Assembly (NCBI GenBank): GCA_963922205.1
Contig: CAWUHX010000293.1
Span: forward strand, 186,001 to 250,000
Length of the DNA stretch: 64,000 nt
From: Romanomermis culicivorax
Lineage: Eukaryota > Nematoda > Enoplea > Mermithida > Mermithidae
Reading direction: 5' to 3'
This document shows, piece after piece, positions 9,541-28,601 of the stretch; position 1 is the first letter of the stretch, and each line of letters starts with the position of its first letter. The notes beneath the pieces were generated by a model. It was given only the letters and a program-made list of their open reading frames with translations, made no database searches and was not told the DNA's origin. Both the position numbers and the translations under genes were made by a program.

Positions 9541-10661
9541 AGGGATGGGAAAAAACCATTTTCAAAATTTCGAATTTGGGTTTTTTGGTGTTTTTTATAG
9601 GTTTTTGGGGTTTTTTCTAGGTTTCATCAGGGTTTTTTAAATTTCACAACGGTGAATCTGAACCAAGTAAAAAAAAGCAAATGCAACATCACTAAAGTTT
9701 TATTCTTCATAAAGCAAAACGTTTTCAGATCATTTTACCTGATTTTAAAACGAAAGTACATCAATTATTCATCGTAACAAATAAAATCTTCCACCTCTAT
9801 ATCCTATCTCTAAAATGCTCTAAGTTTTAAAATTAATTTTATAGATTATACTTGAGTACATAATTTGACTTACATACCTGTAAGATTTCCGATCAGTTTG
9901 GGGGGGGGGAGTAAACCCAAAATTTTGGGATGGGGGATCCCAAAACTGGCAGAATTTCGCGGGAGGATCGAAAAAAAGCTCAAAAATTCGAAAATTTTCC
10001 CAAAAAGGTATTTTTTCCCATTCCCGAGCTGGGGGGTTGGATATACGGCTGACCAAGTTGGGGGGTCCACCTTAACGCCCTCTCAATTACAGGTATGTTG
10101 ACTTACTACTTGACTCAAAAGTCAAATCCGCAAAAAATTCTTCAATTGCAGGTAGATAAATCTACTACTCAAAGGATAAAGTCCGAACCCTGAAGTTTTT
10201 TATCGTTAATGGTCCATCTCATCTTTACCGAAATAGCAACTGATAGAAGGAAAACGGGTAGGGTACGTAATAACTGTAATCAGCCAAAAAACATAAGTTA
10301 AATTTATTGAATATGAATCTTTAGCTTTTAGATTACAATAACTCAGCTCAACAGAACAGTTATACCATCCGAATCGAATAGCGCTGAATGTTTCCTGAAT
10401 TGAAAATTTTCGAAGCATTTGATTTGTTTGTTGTGTTGTGTAATCTCATCTCAAATCTGTTGTCATGTCAGCGTCAGAAGAGACTGCATTGCAGTTACCA
10501 CAGTTGGCTCAACTCTCAATTTATTGTTAAATCAAATAGAAATTTGTATTCTTGAGAACAAAATGGAAAAAATGAATTTTTTTCTGAAAAAGCCCAAAAA
10601 TGCCCTATTTTCGCACTTGAAAAAACCATCAACCCAAAACCCAATGCCCGCCAACCCTCTT
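9541..10661. mobile_element. Possible hAT-like element, with an inserted repeat
   Basis: The left edge CAGGGATGGGAAAAAACC resembles hAT termini. The right edge, read on the other strand, gives AGGGTTGGCGGGCATTGGG. Poly-G and poly-T tracts flank both sides. No target duplication was found, so the limits are uncertain. A GGGGGGG-rich repeat at 9895-10100 inside recurs at 16750-16905. Confidence 0.35.
9895..10100. repeat. Dispersed G-rich repeat (GAAAATTTTCCCAAAA type), copy 1
   Basis: Contains TTCGAAAATTTTCCCAAAAA, TTTTTTCCCATTCCCGAGCT, GACCAAGTTGGGGGG and TTACAGGTATG. The second copy at 16750-16905 repeats these blocks in the same order, so this is a mobile or duplicated unit of about 150-200 bp. 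Confidence 0.6.
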
Positions 10662-10675
10662 AATTTTTAATAGCT

Positions 10676-12165
10676 TTTATCGTCTTAAACGTATAATCTC
10701 ATGTTCTAATTGGTAATCTCCGGTATTTTATCTTGATTTTAATGAAGATCCGCTTTTTTCCTTTGCACATTTTTTGAGAAAAATCAACGAGTCAACTCTC
10801 TACACTTTTTGAAGGGTCTGTTCCTTTCTTAACGTAGAAGTTTCCGAAAATTTTTACTTTTTTTTATCAGGGTGTTCTGCGCACTGAGCACAGGTTTTGG
10901 AGCTCGTGCACAAATTTTTTAGGACGTTTTGTGCATAGTGCAGAGGTCAATTTTCATGACATATGGGTTTTCACTGCGGTTCGTATGTTGTGGTTTTAGC
11001 CGATTTTTTCACAACGTGGAATGTCTCACCTTATTGTTTAGTCTATGATCCTTGATATTTTAATTTATGATCTTCATCTATTTGATTAAAATCAAGATTT
11101 GAAGAATCGAAAATTTTTTTTAGTTGTACTTTCATGCTTTCAAACAATATGATTTCTACATTCTGTTCTTATATGAAAAATGGTTTGACTGCAAATTAGA
11201 CAGCTTGAAGTAATTGTTGACCGAATTCTTTTTTTAGCATTGTAATATCAAAATCCATTGAAATTTTTGGTACTATGCTGTTTCGCCTGAATTTTATTAA
11301 GCGCCATTCGCTTCAAGCTGATTTTCTTGCTGGTTAGTTGATTAAAAACATCATCTCATTGCTCAAGCCTGAACATCATTCTAGACTTTAAAATCAAGCC
11401 TTAGCCATGGAATAAGTCTTAAAAACATTCATCTACCAGCATCCTAGAGTATAAAACTCCAAACAATTTTCCGGTGCTTCGCGGCGGAACGAAGAATAAA
11501 TTAAATGCGGTCCATAGTTTTTTACTTTGATTGATCACAGAGATGTCGTAAGTGGAATTTTGAGGCAATTTAGGATTTTTTGCCTCGGTTTTTGGTTCCA
11601 GAAAAATCAGTTATTTTCAAGCTGCAGAGGTTAGAACAGTTTTCAGTCTTACAGCCTCTCAGTCAAATGTCAGCGACAGTGACGCAGCATCACATAAATT
11701 CATCTTATGAAAGTGCAGATTTTCTTCTCACAGTGCTCAAAGTTTTTGACCCAATTTGTGCACCGTTCACACCATGCGGTGCACAGAAAACCCCTGCTTC
11801 TCACTCACATCTTTTCGGCCAAATCCGTGAAAGTTTACGAATAAATTAGTGGTTGTAAAATTGTTTAAATAATGAAATTCTAGAAATAAAGACTTTTGAA
11901 CAGAAAATTCGAATCTAATTCTTGAGATGATATTTTAGCGTCGCAGAATGTCAATATCCAACGAATTTTTGCGGCGCTGAGCGCCGCAAAGATTAACATA
12001 TTTTTTGGGCTCTCATCTGTCACCATAGAGGACTTAACAATCGATTTATCATATTATTCAAGGTCATGATGCTTTGGGATAGTTTGCTGGAAAATTTATT
12101 CCACAATGCTTGTTAATTAGACTTCAAACTCAAAAATTTCAAATTTTAACTTAATTTGAATGAAT
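10676..12165. repeat. R1 repeat family, long copy, interrupted
   Basis: This co-linear copy matches 23030-23590: AATGAAGATCC, TTTTTTGAGAAAAATCAACG, TTCCTTTCTTAACGTAGAA, CATCTTTTCGGCCAA, AAAATTCGAATCTAATTCT, AAAGATTAACAT, TTCCACAATGCTTGTTAATT. The unrelated segment 10868-11796 is missing from the other copy. A palindrome GCGGCGCTGAGCGCCGC is at about 11971. Confidence 0.7.
10868..11796. mobile_element. Insertion inside R1, probably hAT-type
   Basis: Begins CAGGGTGTTCTGCGCACTGA and ends with the inverse of CAGGGGTTTTCTGTGCACCG; GTGCACAAATT follows at both ends. Comparison with the uninterrupted R1 copy at 23255-23275 shows this 929-bp block as an insertion. An 8-bp duplication cannot be read cleanly. 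No transposase frame is seen. Confidence 0.5.
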
Positions 12166-12954
12166 TAACGGTTCTAAAAACACCAGAATTTTTGAAAAAG
12201 CTCAAAAACACTTGAATAATGCGTCTATGAGCGTTTTTGAGCGAAAAACGACCTGGAGAAAATATGGAAAAAAATTTTAACCCCTCTCCCCATTCGGAGA
12301 AAAGGCCTGCGTGAAAAAGTGCTATAATAGTCATTGCTTTCTAGGAGGCACGACCGTTTGTCTGTCTACTTCCACCTACTAATTAACCTTCATCAATCGA
12401 ATTACCTCATGTCTTTTTTCTTCGTTAAGAGTCAGTATTTTGCCGAAAATAAAGATTTTTCATTAATCCTCTCAACTATTTCCCTTGCTGGCTTGAAAAT
12501 TTTTAAACGTTCTAAACGTGAACCTTTGCATTTATTAACAATGAAGATTGAAAAAATCATTCTAGACTGAAAATTTAGAGCTTCTACACAGCAGTATTTG
12601 TCGCAAATATTTATTTTCCAGCGTTTTAAAATATAAAAATTCAAAAAATTTTCTGGTGCTTCGCGCCACAATGATAACCAAATTACAGTCTATTAATACT
12701 TGTTTATAAATATTGATGAAAAAGAAGCCTTAGCCAATACTGATGCTACCAGTTATATAGCCGAAAAACATTGTCTGCGCGCCGCACATGTACTTTCAAA
12801 GCTTGCTTGGATGAACCAATCTGATTAACTAAATACCATCAGGCGCGAAGCGCCCGAAATTTTCTCGGCGTTTTACTAGTTTTAGACCTGGAAACCTGTT
12901 ATCAGACTAGGATATGCCGGAACTGTCTCTATCTTGTACGAAAATCCTTCTCCC
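12166..12954. repeat. R1-related remnants
   Basis: Contains two more GC palindromes in R1-like contexts: GGTGCTTCGCGCCACAATG at about 12656 and, reversed, AGGCGCGAAGCGCCCGAAAT at about 12840. No gene is seen. Confidence 0.5.
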
Positions 12955-14445
12955 CAGAAAAGAAGTAATAAGTTATTTTTTTTATCATTGATTATCAAAA
13001 AACTATGTCTAATTAGGATTCTTAGGCCTCTTCTTATTAATAATAAAGTATTTAATAAAGGAACTCTAAAATAATTTACTCTAATAATATTTAAAGGGGG
13101 TCATACGCCTCCAGAATCTAATCTTAACATAAATATAAAATTAAAATAGCTTCAAAAAAAGAAGAAAAAATATTGTTTCTCTTAAAATAAAAAATAATAT
13201 GTTTATTTTAAATCTTATTTGTATTAATAAGTTAACACTTTCAAGATATTTTGATAGATAAGATAAATTTAAAAATAAATCTAGTAACACTAACAAAAAG
13301 ACAAATTAAATTATAAAATTAACTACATTAAAAAACAAAAGAAATAACATTTTAAAAAACAAACTGCTTGGATTGAGTTGTGAAAACAAAAATTATGTAC
13401 TTCTAGGATTTATATTCCTCTTTTAAAGTTTAAACCCTAATGGGACACAATTCAAATTGTTAATTTTAATTAAAATTTTAGATTTCAAGCTTAAAAATAT
13501 AATTTGTTCAAAAAATAAATTCATTTAAAAATTTAAGAATAAAAAATTCAATTTAATATAAATTTTTTTAATAGTGTCAGAATCTTCGGTAATACTTTAA
13601 AATTTACAATGAAATCGTTAATTTAATGTAAAAAAATTGAGACTAAATTTTAAAAATACTTGGTCAAAAATATTTTTAAAAATTTTCAACTAAAATAAAT
13701 AATAAAAATAACTTGAATTAGATACCCGACTAATATTAATTAAACTCATTAAGGAACTTATTTAAATTGAAAACGTATAATTTAGCTGGCAAAACTTTAA
13801 ATTATTTGGGAATTTTGAAAGTAAACGATAACCTTCGTAAAATTTATTTTATTTTACTCCAGTATAGCCGAATAAAAATAATTTAATTTCTTTTAAAAAA
13901 ATTTTGAATTTCAGGTCTTTTTAAGATGAAAATAAATTTTTTGAAGTTTAATTTGTAAAAAAGAAATATTAAATTGACTTTTAATTTTTATCAAACTAAA
14001 AAGTAAAATTTATTAAATAAAATAATTTAAATATAAATATTAAGTTGGCACAAATCACCAGTCACCTGAATTTTATAATTGAATAAGTCGTAGTATAGCA
14101 AGTTTATTGGGAGATGAATTAAATCTGAAATTTGTATTTTCTTAACTAAAAATTAAAATTTTATTTTCGAATTTTTATATTAATTTGCAATTAATTAACC
14201 AATAGTTCGTCATAAAAAATTTATTTGATAAATGAATTTCTAATTCAATATAGGACCTTCCTTAAGTAAAGTTGAAATTTAATATTTTTTATCTTCAATT
14301 TTATTTTATATGTTATAATTATAGCTTCTTTAAAATTTAATTTTAGTACAATTTTAATCTTGTTAAAATAACTTCCTAAGAATTGAAAATTCCTTACGCT
14401 AATACACTAATTATTTTTTAAATTATTTCACTCCTCGAGCCCCCT
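12955..14445. pseudogene. NUMT: mitochondrial cox3 (minus) and 12S rRNA (pl us strand) in the nucleus
   Basis: Read on the minus strand with the invertebrate mitochondrial code, about 13135 to 12957 gives SLDSGGVWPPL and SVNYFSVPLLNTLLLMSSG. The segment just upstream gives NMLFFILSETMFFLLFF. These are cox3 signatures, but in two different frames. On the plus strand 13540-14130 shows 12S rRNA landmarks: TCAGAATCTTCGGTAATAC, TTGAATTAGATACCCG, AAACGATAACCTTCG, GCACAAATCACCAGTCACC and AATAAGTCGTAGTATAGCA. The broken cox3 and the junctions to nuclear repeats make this a nuclear copy. Composition is much more AT-rich than its flanks. It continues beyond a hAT insertion at 16284. Confidence 0.85.
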
Positions 14446-14453
14446 ATATATAC

Positions 14454-16283
14454 TAGAGATGTATTGGGTCCAAAATTTGAAGAAAATCCGGTCCGGGCCC
14501 GGGTCCAAAATTTTAGGAATATCGGGTTCGGGTCCGGGTCAAAAGTTTTAAGAGTTCTGGGTCCGGGTCCAGCAAAATAGTCGGGTAATTTCGGGTCTTA
14601 TTTCGGGTCCGGGTCCGTTGTATTTATCCACATGCTATTCTGTGTGACATTGTTCAGAAACGATTTCTGAGAGATTTGATCTATGCTCCATTGACCTATG
14701 ATTAAGTTTAAAACTAATAATATCTGAAAATGATATATTTTGAGTGGTTTTATATGCAGACTATTGTGAAAGAAGCTCTCCAATAGTTGGAAGTTTTACA
14801 TTTTTTGGCATTTTTCAGTCTCTATTCCTGTTTGGAAATATAAATCTTCAAATGTTCATTATATGCAGAAGGTATGAAAGAAATTTTCTGACATCTTGCT
14901 CTCTCAAGTGTCAAAAATGAAGTCAAAATAACCTGAAAGAGTCATTTGAAGCTTTTTTGGCACCCTCCTATAAGATGCCACAGAATTTTTCCTCTATTTC
15001 TGTAGCCACTAATTGCCAAGACATAGTGTTAAAATTTAAATTAGGTTTGTGTACCCTTTTGGGAGATGTAGATGTCTGCACACCTTGAAAATGGATACAA
15101 AAATATTGTTTGCTGCCACTAAATATGCCATCAACGAGATGCAGGGAACGTTAAAAACGTTCATTGGGATAACTCTCGCGTTTTCCTTTGGAGAAACGTC
15201 ACAATGGCTCGATTTCTCAAATTTAATAGAAAAAAATTTAAATTTTTTGACCTTTCATTTGAAGCATGTTGTTCAGAAAATATCAAAGCTAGATGAATCA
15301 AAATTTATCTAGCTTTGAAGTCACATTTTTTTCTTATTTATTATATAGATGATGGCAAATCCTGTTTTCTCAGAGATTTATTGGTTGGGAATTCATTTGG
15401 ATTCAAAAATATATTTGAATAGCAGTGCAATGTGTGCCAATCCCAACAACTAAAAAAACGGCACACAAATCGTATTAAAATTTTAACATTATGTCGGACA
15501 TTAGTCCCTGCAAAAAAGATGAATACATTCTGCGTCACCCTATGGGAAAGTGTATAGAAAGAGGTCCAAATGAGTTTTTCGGCTTTTTTCCGCCTACTTC
15601 TGGACACTTTAAAAAGTGTAAAATGTGAAAAGTACAACATTAGAAAAAAATTTTTCAAACGCAGTATGTAAAACCACACGATATACCCTATTTTCGGGTA
15701 TGATTCATTTTCAGCTTTATCATATTCATATTCGAACTTCTCAAAACTGCACCTTAAAATGGATGTGAGAGAAACGACATCATATGAAATCGTGTGGTTT
15801 GGTTGAGACACAATAAACCGATTCGAGTCACTAATCTCTCGTGAAATATTCGTGATTAAGCATCTCTATAATTTAATTTTTGATCCTTAGATTAATATTA
15901 TAAATAAAAATCGAAATTGAAAAGACGACGACTACAAGGAAAATGGCCGAAAAACTATGAAACAACTTGGGTGCTGTAGATTTTCAATCTAAGTCAGTCT
16001 CAAGATGATCTAAGCAATAAAGTGTTGATTTGTTACTTTTTATATTTCATTAGTTAATTGATATCTCATCACATTCTTTAACATGGGTATTTGTTTTCAG
16101 CTGAATGACTATGTTATACATCAGACTCAAATCAGAATTGTGACAATTTCATCGGGTGCGGGTCCAAAATTTTAAGAATATCGGGTCCGGTTCCAAAATT
16201 TTGAGAATATCGGGTCCGGGTCCAACAAAATGGTCGGGTAATTTCGGGTCTCATTTCGGATCCGGGTACCCGATACATCTCTA
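14454..16283. mobile_element. hAT-type transposon inserted in the NUMT
   Basis: The ends are TAGAGATGTATTGGGTCC and, inverted, TAGAGATGTATCGGGTACC. The flanking 8-bp copies are ATATATAC (14446-14453) and CTATATAC (16284-16291), 7 of 8 identical, as expected for hAT. Just inside each end is an array of GGGTCCGGGTCC modules. No confident transposase remains; short open frames in the interior are not assignable. The 1830-bp element cuts the mitochondrial fragment in two, so it arrived after the mitochondrial DNA. Confidence 0.82.
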
Positions 16284-16291
16284 CTATATAC

Positions 16292-16735
16292 CTAAATTTA
16301 TTTAAAGATGTTCAACCAATTATTAGGATAAAATAACGCAGTACACCAAAAATTAATTAAATCCATGGAAAAACAATTTTTATTAATAGAAGGAAAAAAG
16401 GATCACGAAAATAAGGTTTATTCTATTTGAGGGTAAAATTAAAATTTTTTCTACTAATTTAAACCCATGTAAAATTTATGAATGCTAATAATATAAAAAT
16501 TTGAATAAAGCTATTCAAAAATATTCGGAACTGTTTTATCTACTTAATTCCAAATTAATTTTTTTATTTCTAATAAACAAAACTCTAAAAATTAAATTAT
16601 TTGAATTTCAATTATTGATGGAATATTGGCAACTTAATAATTATATTAATATTAATTCAAATTTTGTCTGGATTTTTATTACGTTATTTTATGATAATGG
16701 AGAAAATGCGTTCAAAAGATTATGACTAATTTATA
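16292..16735. pseudogene. NUMT, right-hand part
   Basis: This stretch of extreme AT content resumes where the hAT element ends and stops abruptly before the G-rich repeat at 16750. Its position after 12S suggests large-subunit rRNA, but I recognise no conserved landmark in it. Confidence 0.5.
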
Positions 16736-16749
16736 TTGAAGTTTTTTTG

Positions 16750-16905
16750 TGATGTCAAAAAAAAACCAAAATTTCGAAAATTTTCCCAAAATGGTCAAAA
16801 AAGATACTTTTTCCCAAATTTTTCCGAGTTGGGAGGTTCCAACATTTGGGTATAGGGTTCGACCAAGTTTTGGGGAGGGGTCTCCCTAATTACAGGTATG
16901 AATGT
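16750..16905. repeat. Dispersed G-rich repeat, copy 2
   Basis: Shares TTTCGAAAATTTTCCCAAAA, TACTTTTTCCCA, GACCAAGTTTTGGGGAGGGG and AATTACAGGTATGAA with the copy at 9895-10100. Confidence 0.6.
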
Positions 16906-16959
16906 CAGTAGCAGCTGAATGCCCAGAAAATTTATCGTTATTATGCTTTCAAGTGTTGT

Positions 16960-17830
16960 GTCGTTTATCAGCACATTTTTCCCTCACTGATAGCATCAGA
17001 ACGTTTGGGAATGCTTCGAAACTGTATAAATAAAGCATCTGCTGCCACAATATAAACGTTTTTAAATATGGGGAAAAATTTCGGGTGTGGTTCACATGTG
17101 TAAAAAATCTGAGGAAAGAAACGGTAGATGAAAGAACCATTTTTCTCAAAATTTTCCAAATTTTTAACATGTTTAAAACGTGTAAAAATTATGTCCATAA
17201 AATCTTGGATAAAAAATTATCCACGATTTTCCCAAAAAAATAAAATCAATTTAAAGCGCTGAAACGACTATTTCGGGCGTATCTTGACAATATCTATCAT
17301 ATCTGGCCTGGTATCATCCTCTCTTCGGTTGCGAAGAATTGAATAAACCAGGTCGAAGATGTATGATAAAATAATGATTCATATTTGGAAAAAACGACAG
17401 ATTTCCCGAAAATTCACCTGCTACCGATATTTCTGTATAGCTCTTCTGACGGATTTTTTTTTCGTTCTCACCAAAAATTATAGATTTCTATGCGTTGGAA
17501 AAGGAATTTTCGCCATTATTCATAAACTGAAGCTCCAGTCTAGAATGATGCTTTCATCATATTTCAACGCAAAATTCACGTTCAAAACGTTTGGAGAAAG
17601 CAAAAAACAAAATTATGAAAGTTGATGAAAAATCTAAATTTTCGGCAAAATCTTGACTGTTACGTAGAAGTAGGTGTCTAAAAATCAAGGCTACTATACT
17701 AAAAAATTGAGATTTTTACCTTCTAGGCGCATCAAAATGCATCTTTTTGGCCTCGAACACCCAAAAATTTCATCCCTCAATGACAACCATACCTAGATCC
17801 TTACCATATTTCCAAATTTTTTCTTCGAGC
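16960..17830. repeat. R1 repeat family remnants
   Basis: ATATAAACGTTTTTAAATAT, TTCACATGTGTAAAAAATCT and, inverted, CATCAAAATGCATCTTTTTG match the R1 copies at 6300-7470. No gene is seen. Confidence 0.5.
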
Positions 17831-18330
17831 TACCCGATTTGAGGGAAAACGTTTCTCTGAATGAATAACTGTAATCGTTTTTTAATTGCTTTCTTTTGGA
17901 ACAGAAAAAATTTATTTGGTATAGAATTTTTGGTAATTTCGTACAGTCCAGTTAAAACACGTGCTGAAAATGCCTGAGAGCATGATTTTTTGGCAACTTT
18001 TTGTTATTTCAGAAGTTCAGGAAAAGGCATTTGGAACTCCAGTTAGGAGGCTTATCACTCTGTGCATCTATGCTTACCTGCACATTCGTGGTGATCTAAA
18101 ATTGCAATAACCTCTCATTTGATAGATTACGCCAATTTTCATGCATCATTGTACAATTCAGAGAAAAAACGTCTAATAGAATTAGCTTTTTTACTCGATT
18201 GCTATTTTCCTCTCTGCGGCGCTGCGCGTCAGCGACAAAAAAGCAAATCACTTTCATAGATGAATCGCCAAATTTTCTGTCGTAGCATATTTGGCTTGCT
18301 CTTGAACTACTTTAGAATATCTGTTACACA
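17831..18330. other. Intergenic, nothing firm
   Basis: AT-rich, with one isolated GCGGCGCTGCGCGTCAGCG tract near 18217. I recognise no gene or complete element. Confidence 0.4.
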
Positions 18331-18574
18331 GACATGCACGGCAAGAATTTACCCGGGGGAGGGGTGTCCATAGACTTTTTCCCAGGGGGGTAGGGGGGAT
18401 GGGTGAGCAAAAAACAAAAAAAATCTACAAGCCTGTTTTTCATACAAAAATAATGAAAAAAGCTGTCTTGAAAAAAGTTCAGAGGAGGTGTTTTGACGAT
18501 TTTTTTGGTCAGGGGAAGGGGTTGGCCAGGGTCTCAGGTATGGGGGTTCACCCCCCCCCCTATGTGCATGTATG
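18331..18574 (+). mobile_element. hAT-derived MITE M2 (CAGACATGCAC), copy 1
   Basis: Runs from GACATGCACGGCAAGAATTT to CCCCCTATGTGCATGTATG with C- and G-runs between. It is the same sequence, inverted, as 23876-24130 and 42127-42349, both of which have an 8-bp duplication. Here the flanks share only GTTACA. It ends 91 bp before the CUL4 start codon, so it may lie in that gene's 5' region. Confidence 0.75.
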
Positions 18575-18664
18575 GTTACAACTGATTGATAGTAATTGTA
18601 ATACGCTCCTCGGTACATACTTATTAATTATGTATATTATTCAAGGAAACCTTTGCTGGTCGGC

Positions 18665-26947
<8,283 letters not shown>

Positions 26948-27072
26948 GCCAAACGCCTAACTTTGTACATACGATGTAAAACAAATACGCGGATTTCGTG
27001 CATTTTTCGTCTGCGATGTGGAAGAAACTACTTTGGGATAACAACAGCCGTCAGTGATAACTTTTTTGACAG

Positions 27073-27078
27073 AATAAA
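27073..27078 (+). terminator. Polyadenylation signal for CUL4
   Basis: AATAAA 126 bp after the CUL4 stop codon. Confidence 0.5.
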
Positions 27079-27977
27079 ATCTTTATCCTCGCTCACTTTT
27101 TTTCGAACAAGTTTTGTTATTTCGCTCCGATTATTTACGATATTTTTCACTGTTGTTGTGAGGCTTTTTTGAAGCGAAAAATGTGGCCAAAAGCGCAATT
27201 CAAGATTTTGATTAGCTTTCTTGTTCGTACCTCTCAGTCCATCCGCTGTATTTTGTGAGGTATTTTTTTCCAACTTCGTGCACATTGGTTTTCGTAACAT
27301 TACTTCCGCCCTCTTGCCTCCCACTACTTTTCAACATAGCATGTTTTCTCAATCTTCAAAAATAATTTTTATGAAAAGAAGTTGAATTAGAATTCATTAT
27401 AAAAATTTTTAATTGAGTTATTCGAATGTCCGCCTCATTTTTCTCTGATGTATCTATTTTACTTGCCTCGTCCAATTCATTGACGCAAATCAACATTTTT
27501 CAATTTAAAGAAATCCTAGAAAACTTTCAAATCTTGTGTACTTCGGCCGAAAGGCTGTGGCTATACAGACTGCAGTCTGTATAGACAAGCGACTTTTCAG
27601 ACTGTGTCTTGCTTGATGTACAGTAAACTGCGATATGCAAAATACAAACTTTAAAACCTGTAGTCAAAGTATGAAATTGACACGACTAAGTCGCGTGAGT
27701 TCATAGGTATTTTGATACTACAGTAAACGATATTAATAAGATACGTATCACGTATCTTGATTATCACAATTCAAAAATAACAATTTTCCCATCGCATCAT
27801 TTTTTCTTCAGCTGATTGCACAGAGATATTACAAAAGAAATATCGCTTGATAATCGAAGAAGATGTATAGCCTGCTTTTTCTTGAAATGCTCCTAAATAA
27901 TGAAAGTGAAAAGCAGTCGCATCTCAAATTTCTGATGAACAATATATCATACAAGACTGGAAATTTATGTAGGTATT

Positions 27978-28560
27978 TGAAAATTAGGGTGCAGCCAGGA
28001 GTCGAACCTGGGTTACCAGCATTCCGGGCTGATGTCCTCACCATTGTACCACCACACCACGAGATGAACCCAGATTAAGGTGCTCCCCTAGGCTACGATT
28101 TTGTAGCACACAACTACAATGCTTGGTAGTCGTGAACCTACGACCTTTGGCAAGTAGCAGCGTACCTGCTGCTTTTTGAACTGCCGACCAATGAAGTTGC
28201 CAATTTTTAGAAATGAAAATTATATGGAATTTTTTGGAGTGAAAATAAGTTTTTGAAAATTAGGGTGCAGCCAGGAGTCGAACCTGGGTTACCAGCATTC
28301 CGGGCTGATGTCCTCACCATTAGACCACCACACCACGAGATGAACCCAGATTAAGGTGCTCCCCTAGGCTACGATTTTGTAGCACACAACTACAATGCTT
28401 GGTAGTCGTGAACCTACGACCTTTGGCAAGTAGCAGCGTACCTGCTGCTTTTTGAACTGCCGACCATTGAAGTTGCCAATTTTTAGAAATGAAAATTATA
28501 TGGAATTTTTTGGAGTGAAAATAAGTTTTTGAAAATTAGGGTGCAGCCAGGAGTCGAGCA
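27978..28560 (-). repeat. Tandem tRNA-derived SINE-like repeat (2.1 copies)
   Basis: Two head-to-tail units of 275-276 bp are nearly identical; I see only a few base differences between them. A third, truncated copy follows at 28530. On the minus strand each unit ends in a tRNA-like segment of about 72 nt. Its acceptor GGTGTGG pairs with CTGCACC, and it has an A-box-like TGGTACAATGGTGAGG and a B box GGTTCGACTCC. The anticodon loop CCGGAAT lacks U33, so it is not a usable tRNA. A 3' fragment of the family is at 62180-62213. Confidence 0.8.
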
Positions 28561-28601
28561 TACTTAAATTATGAGCATACTTACCAAACCTTCAACAATT
28601 A

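Noticed and set aside
12955-14445. Genuine mitochondrial contig misjoined into the scaffold
   Set aside because: cox3 is broken by a frame change, the segment is short, and a hAT with a target duplication lies in it, which fits nuclear residence better. A read-depth check would settle it.
15341-15811. 156-codon minus-strand frame inside the NUMT-borne hAT as a transposase
   Set aside because: I could not match it to the BED finger, catalytic residues or dimerisation block of hAT transposases, so I leave the interior unassigned.
27990-28068. Functional tRNA gene
   Set aside because: It has A-box-like and B-box sequences and a closing acceptor stem, but the anticodon loop lacks U33. It also sits in a 275-bp tandem SINE-like unit.
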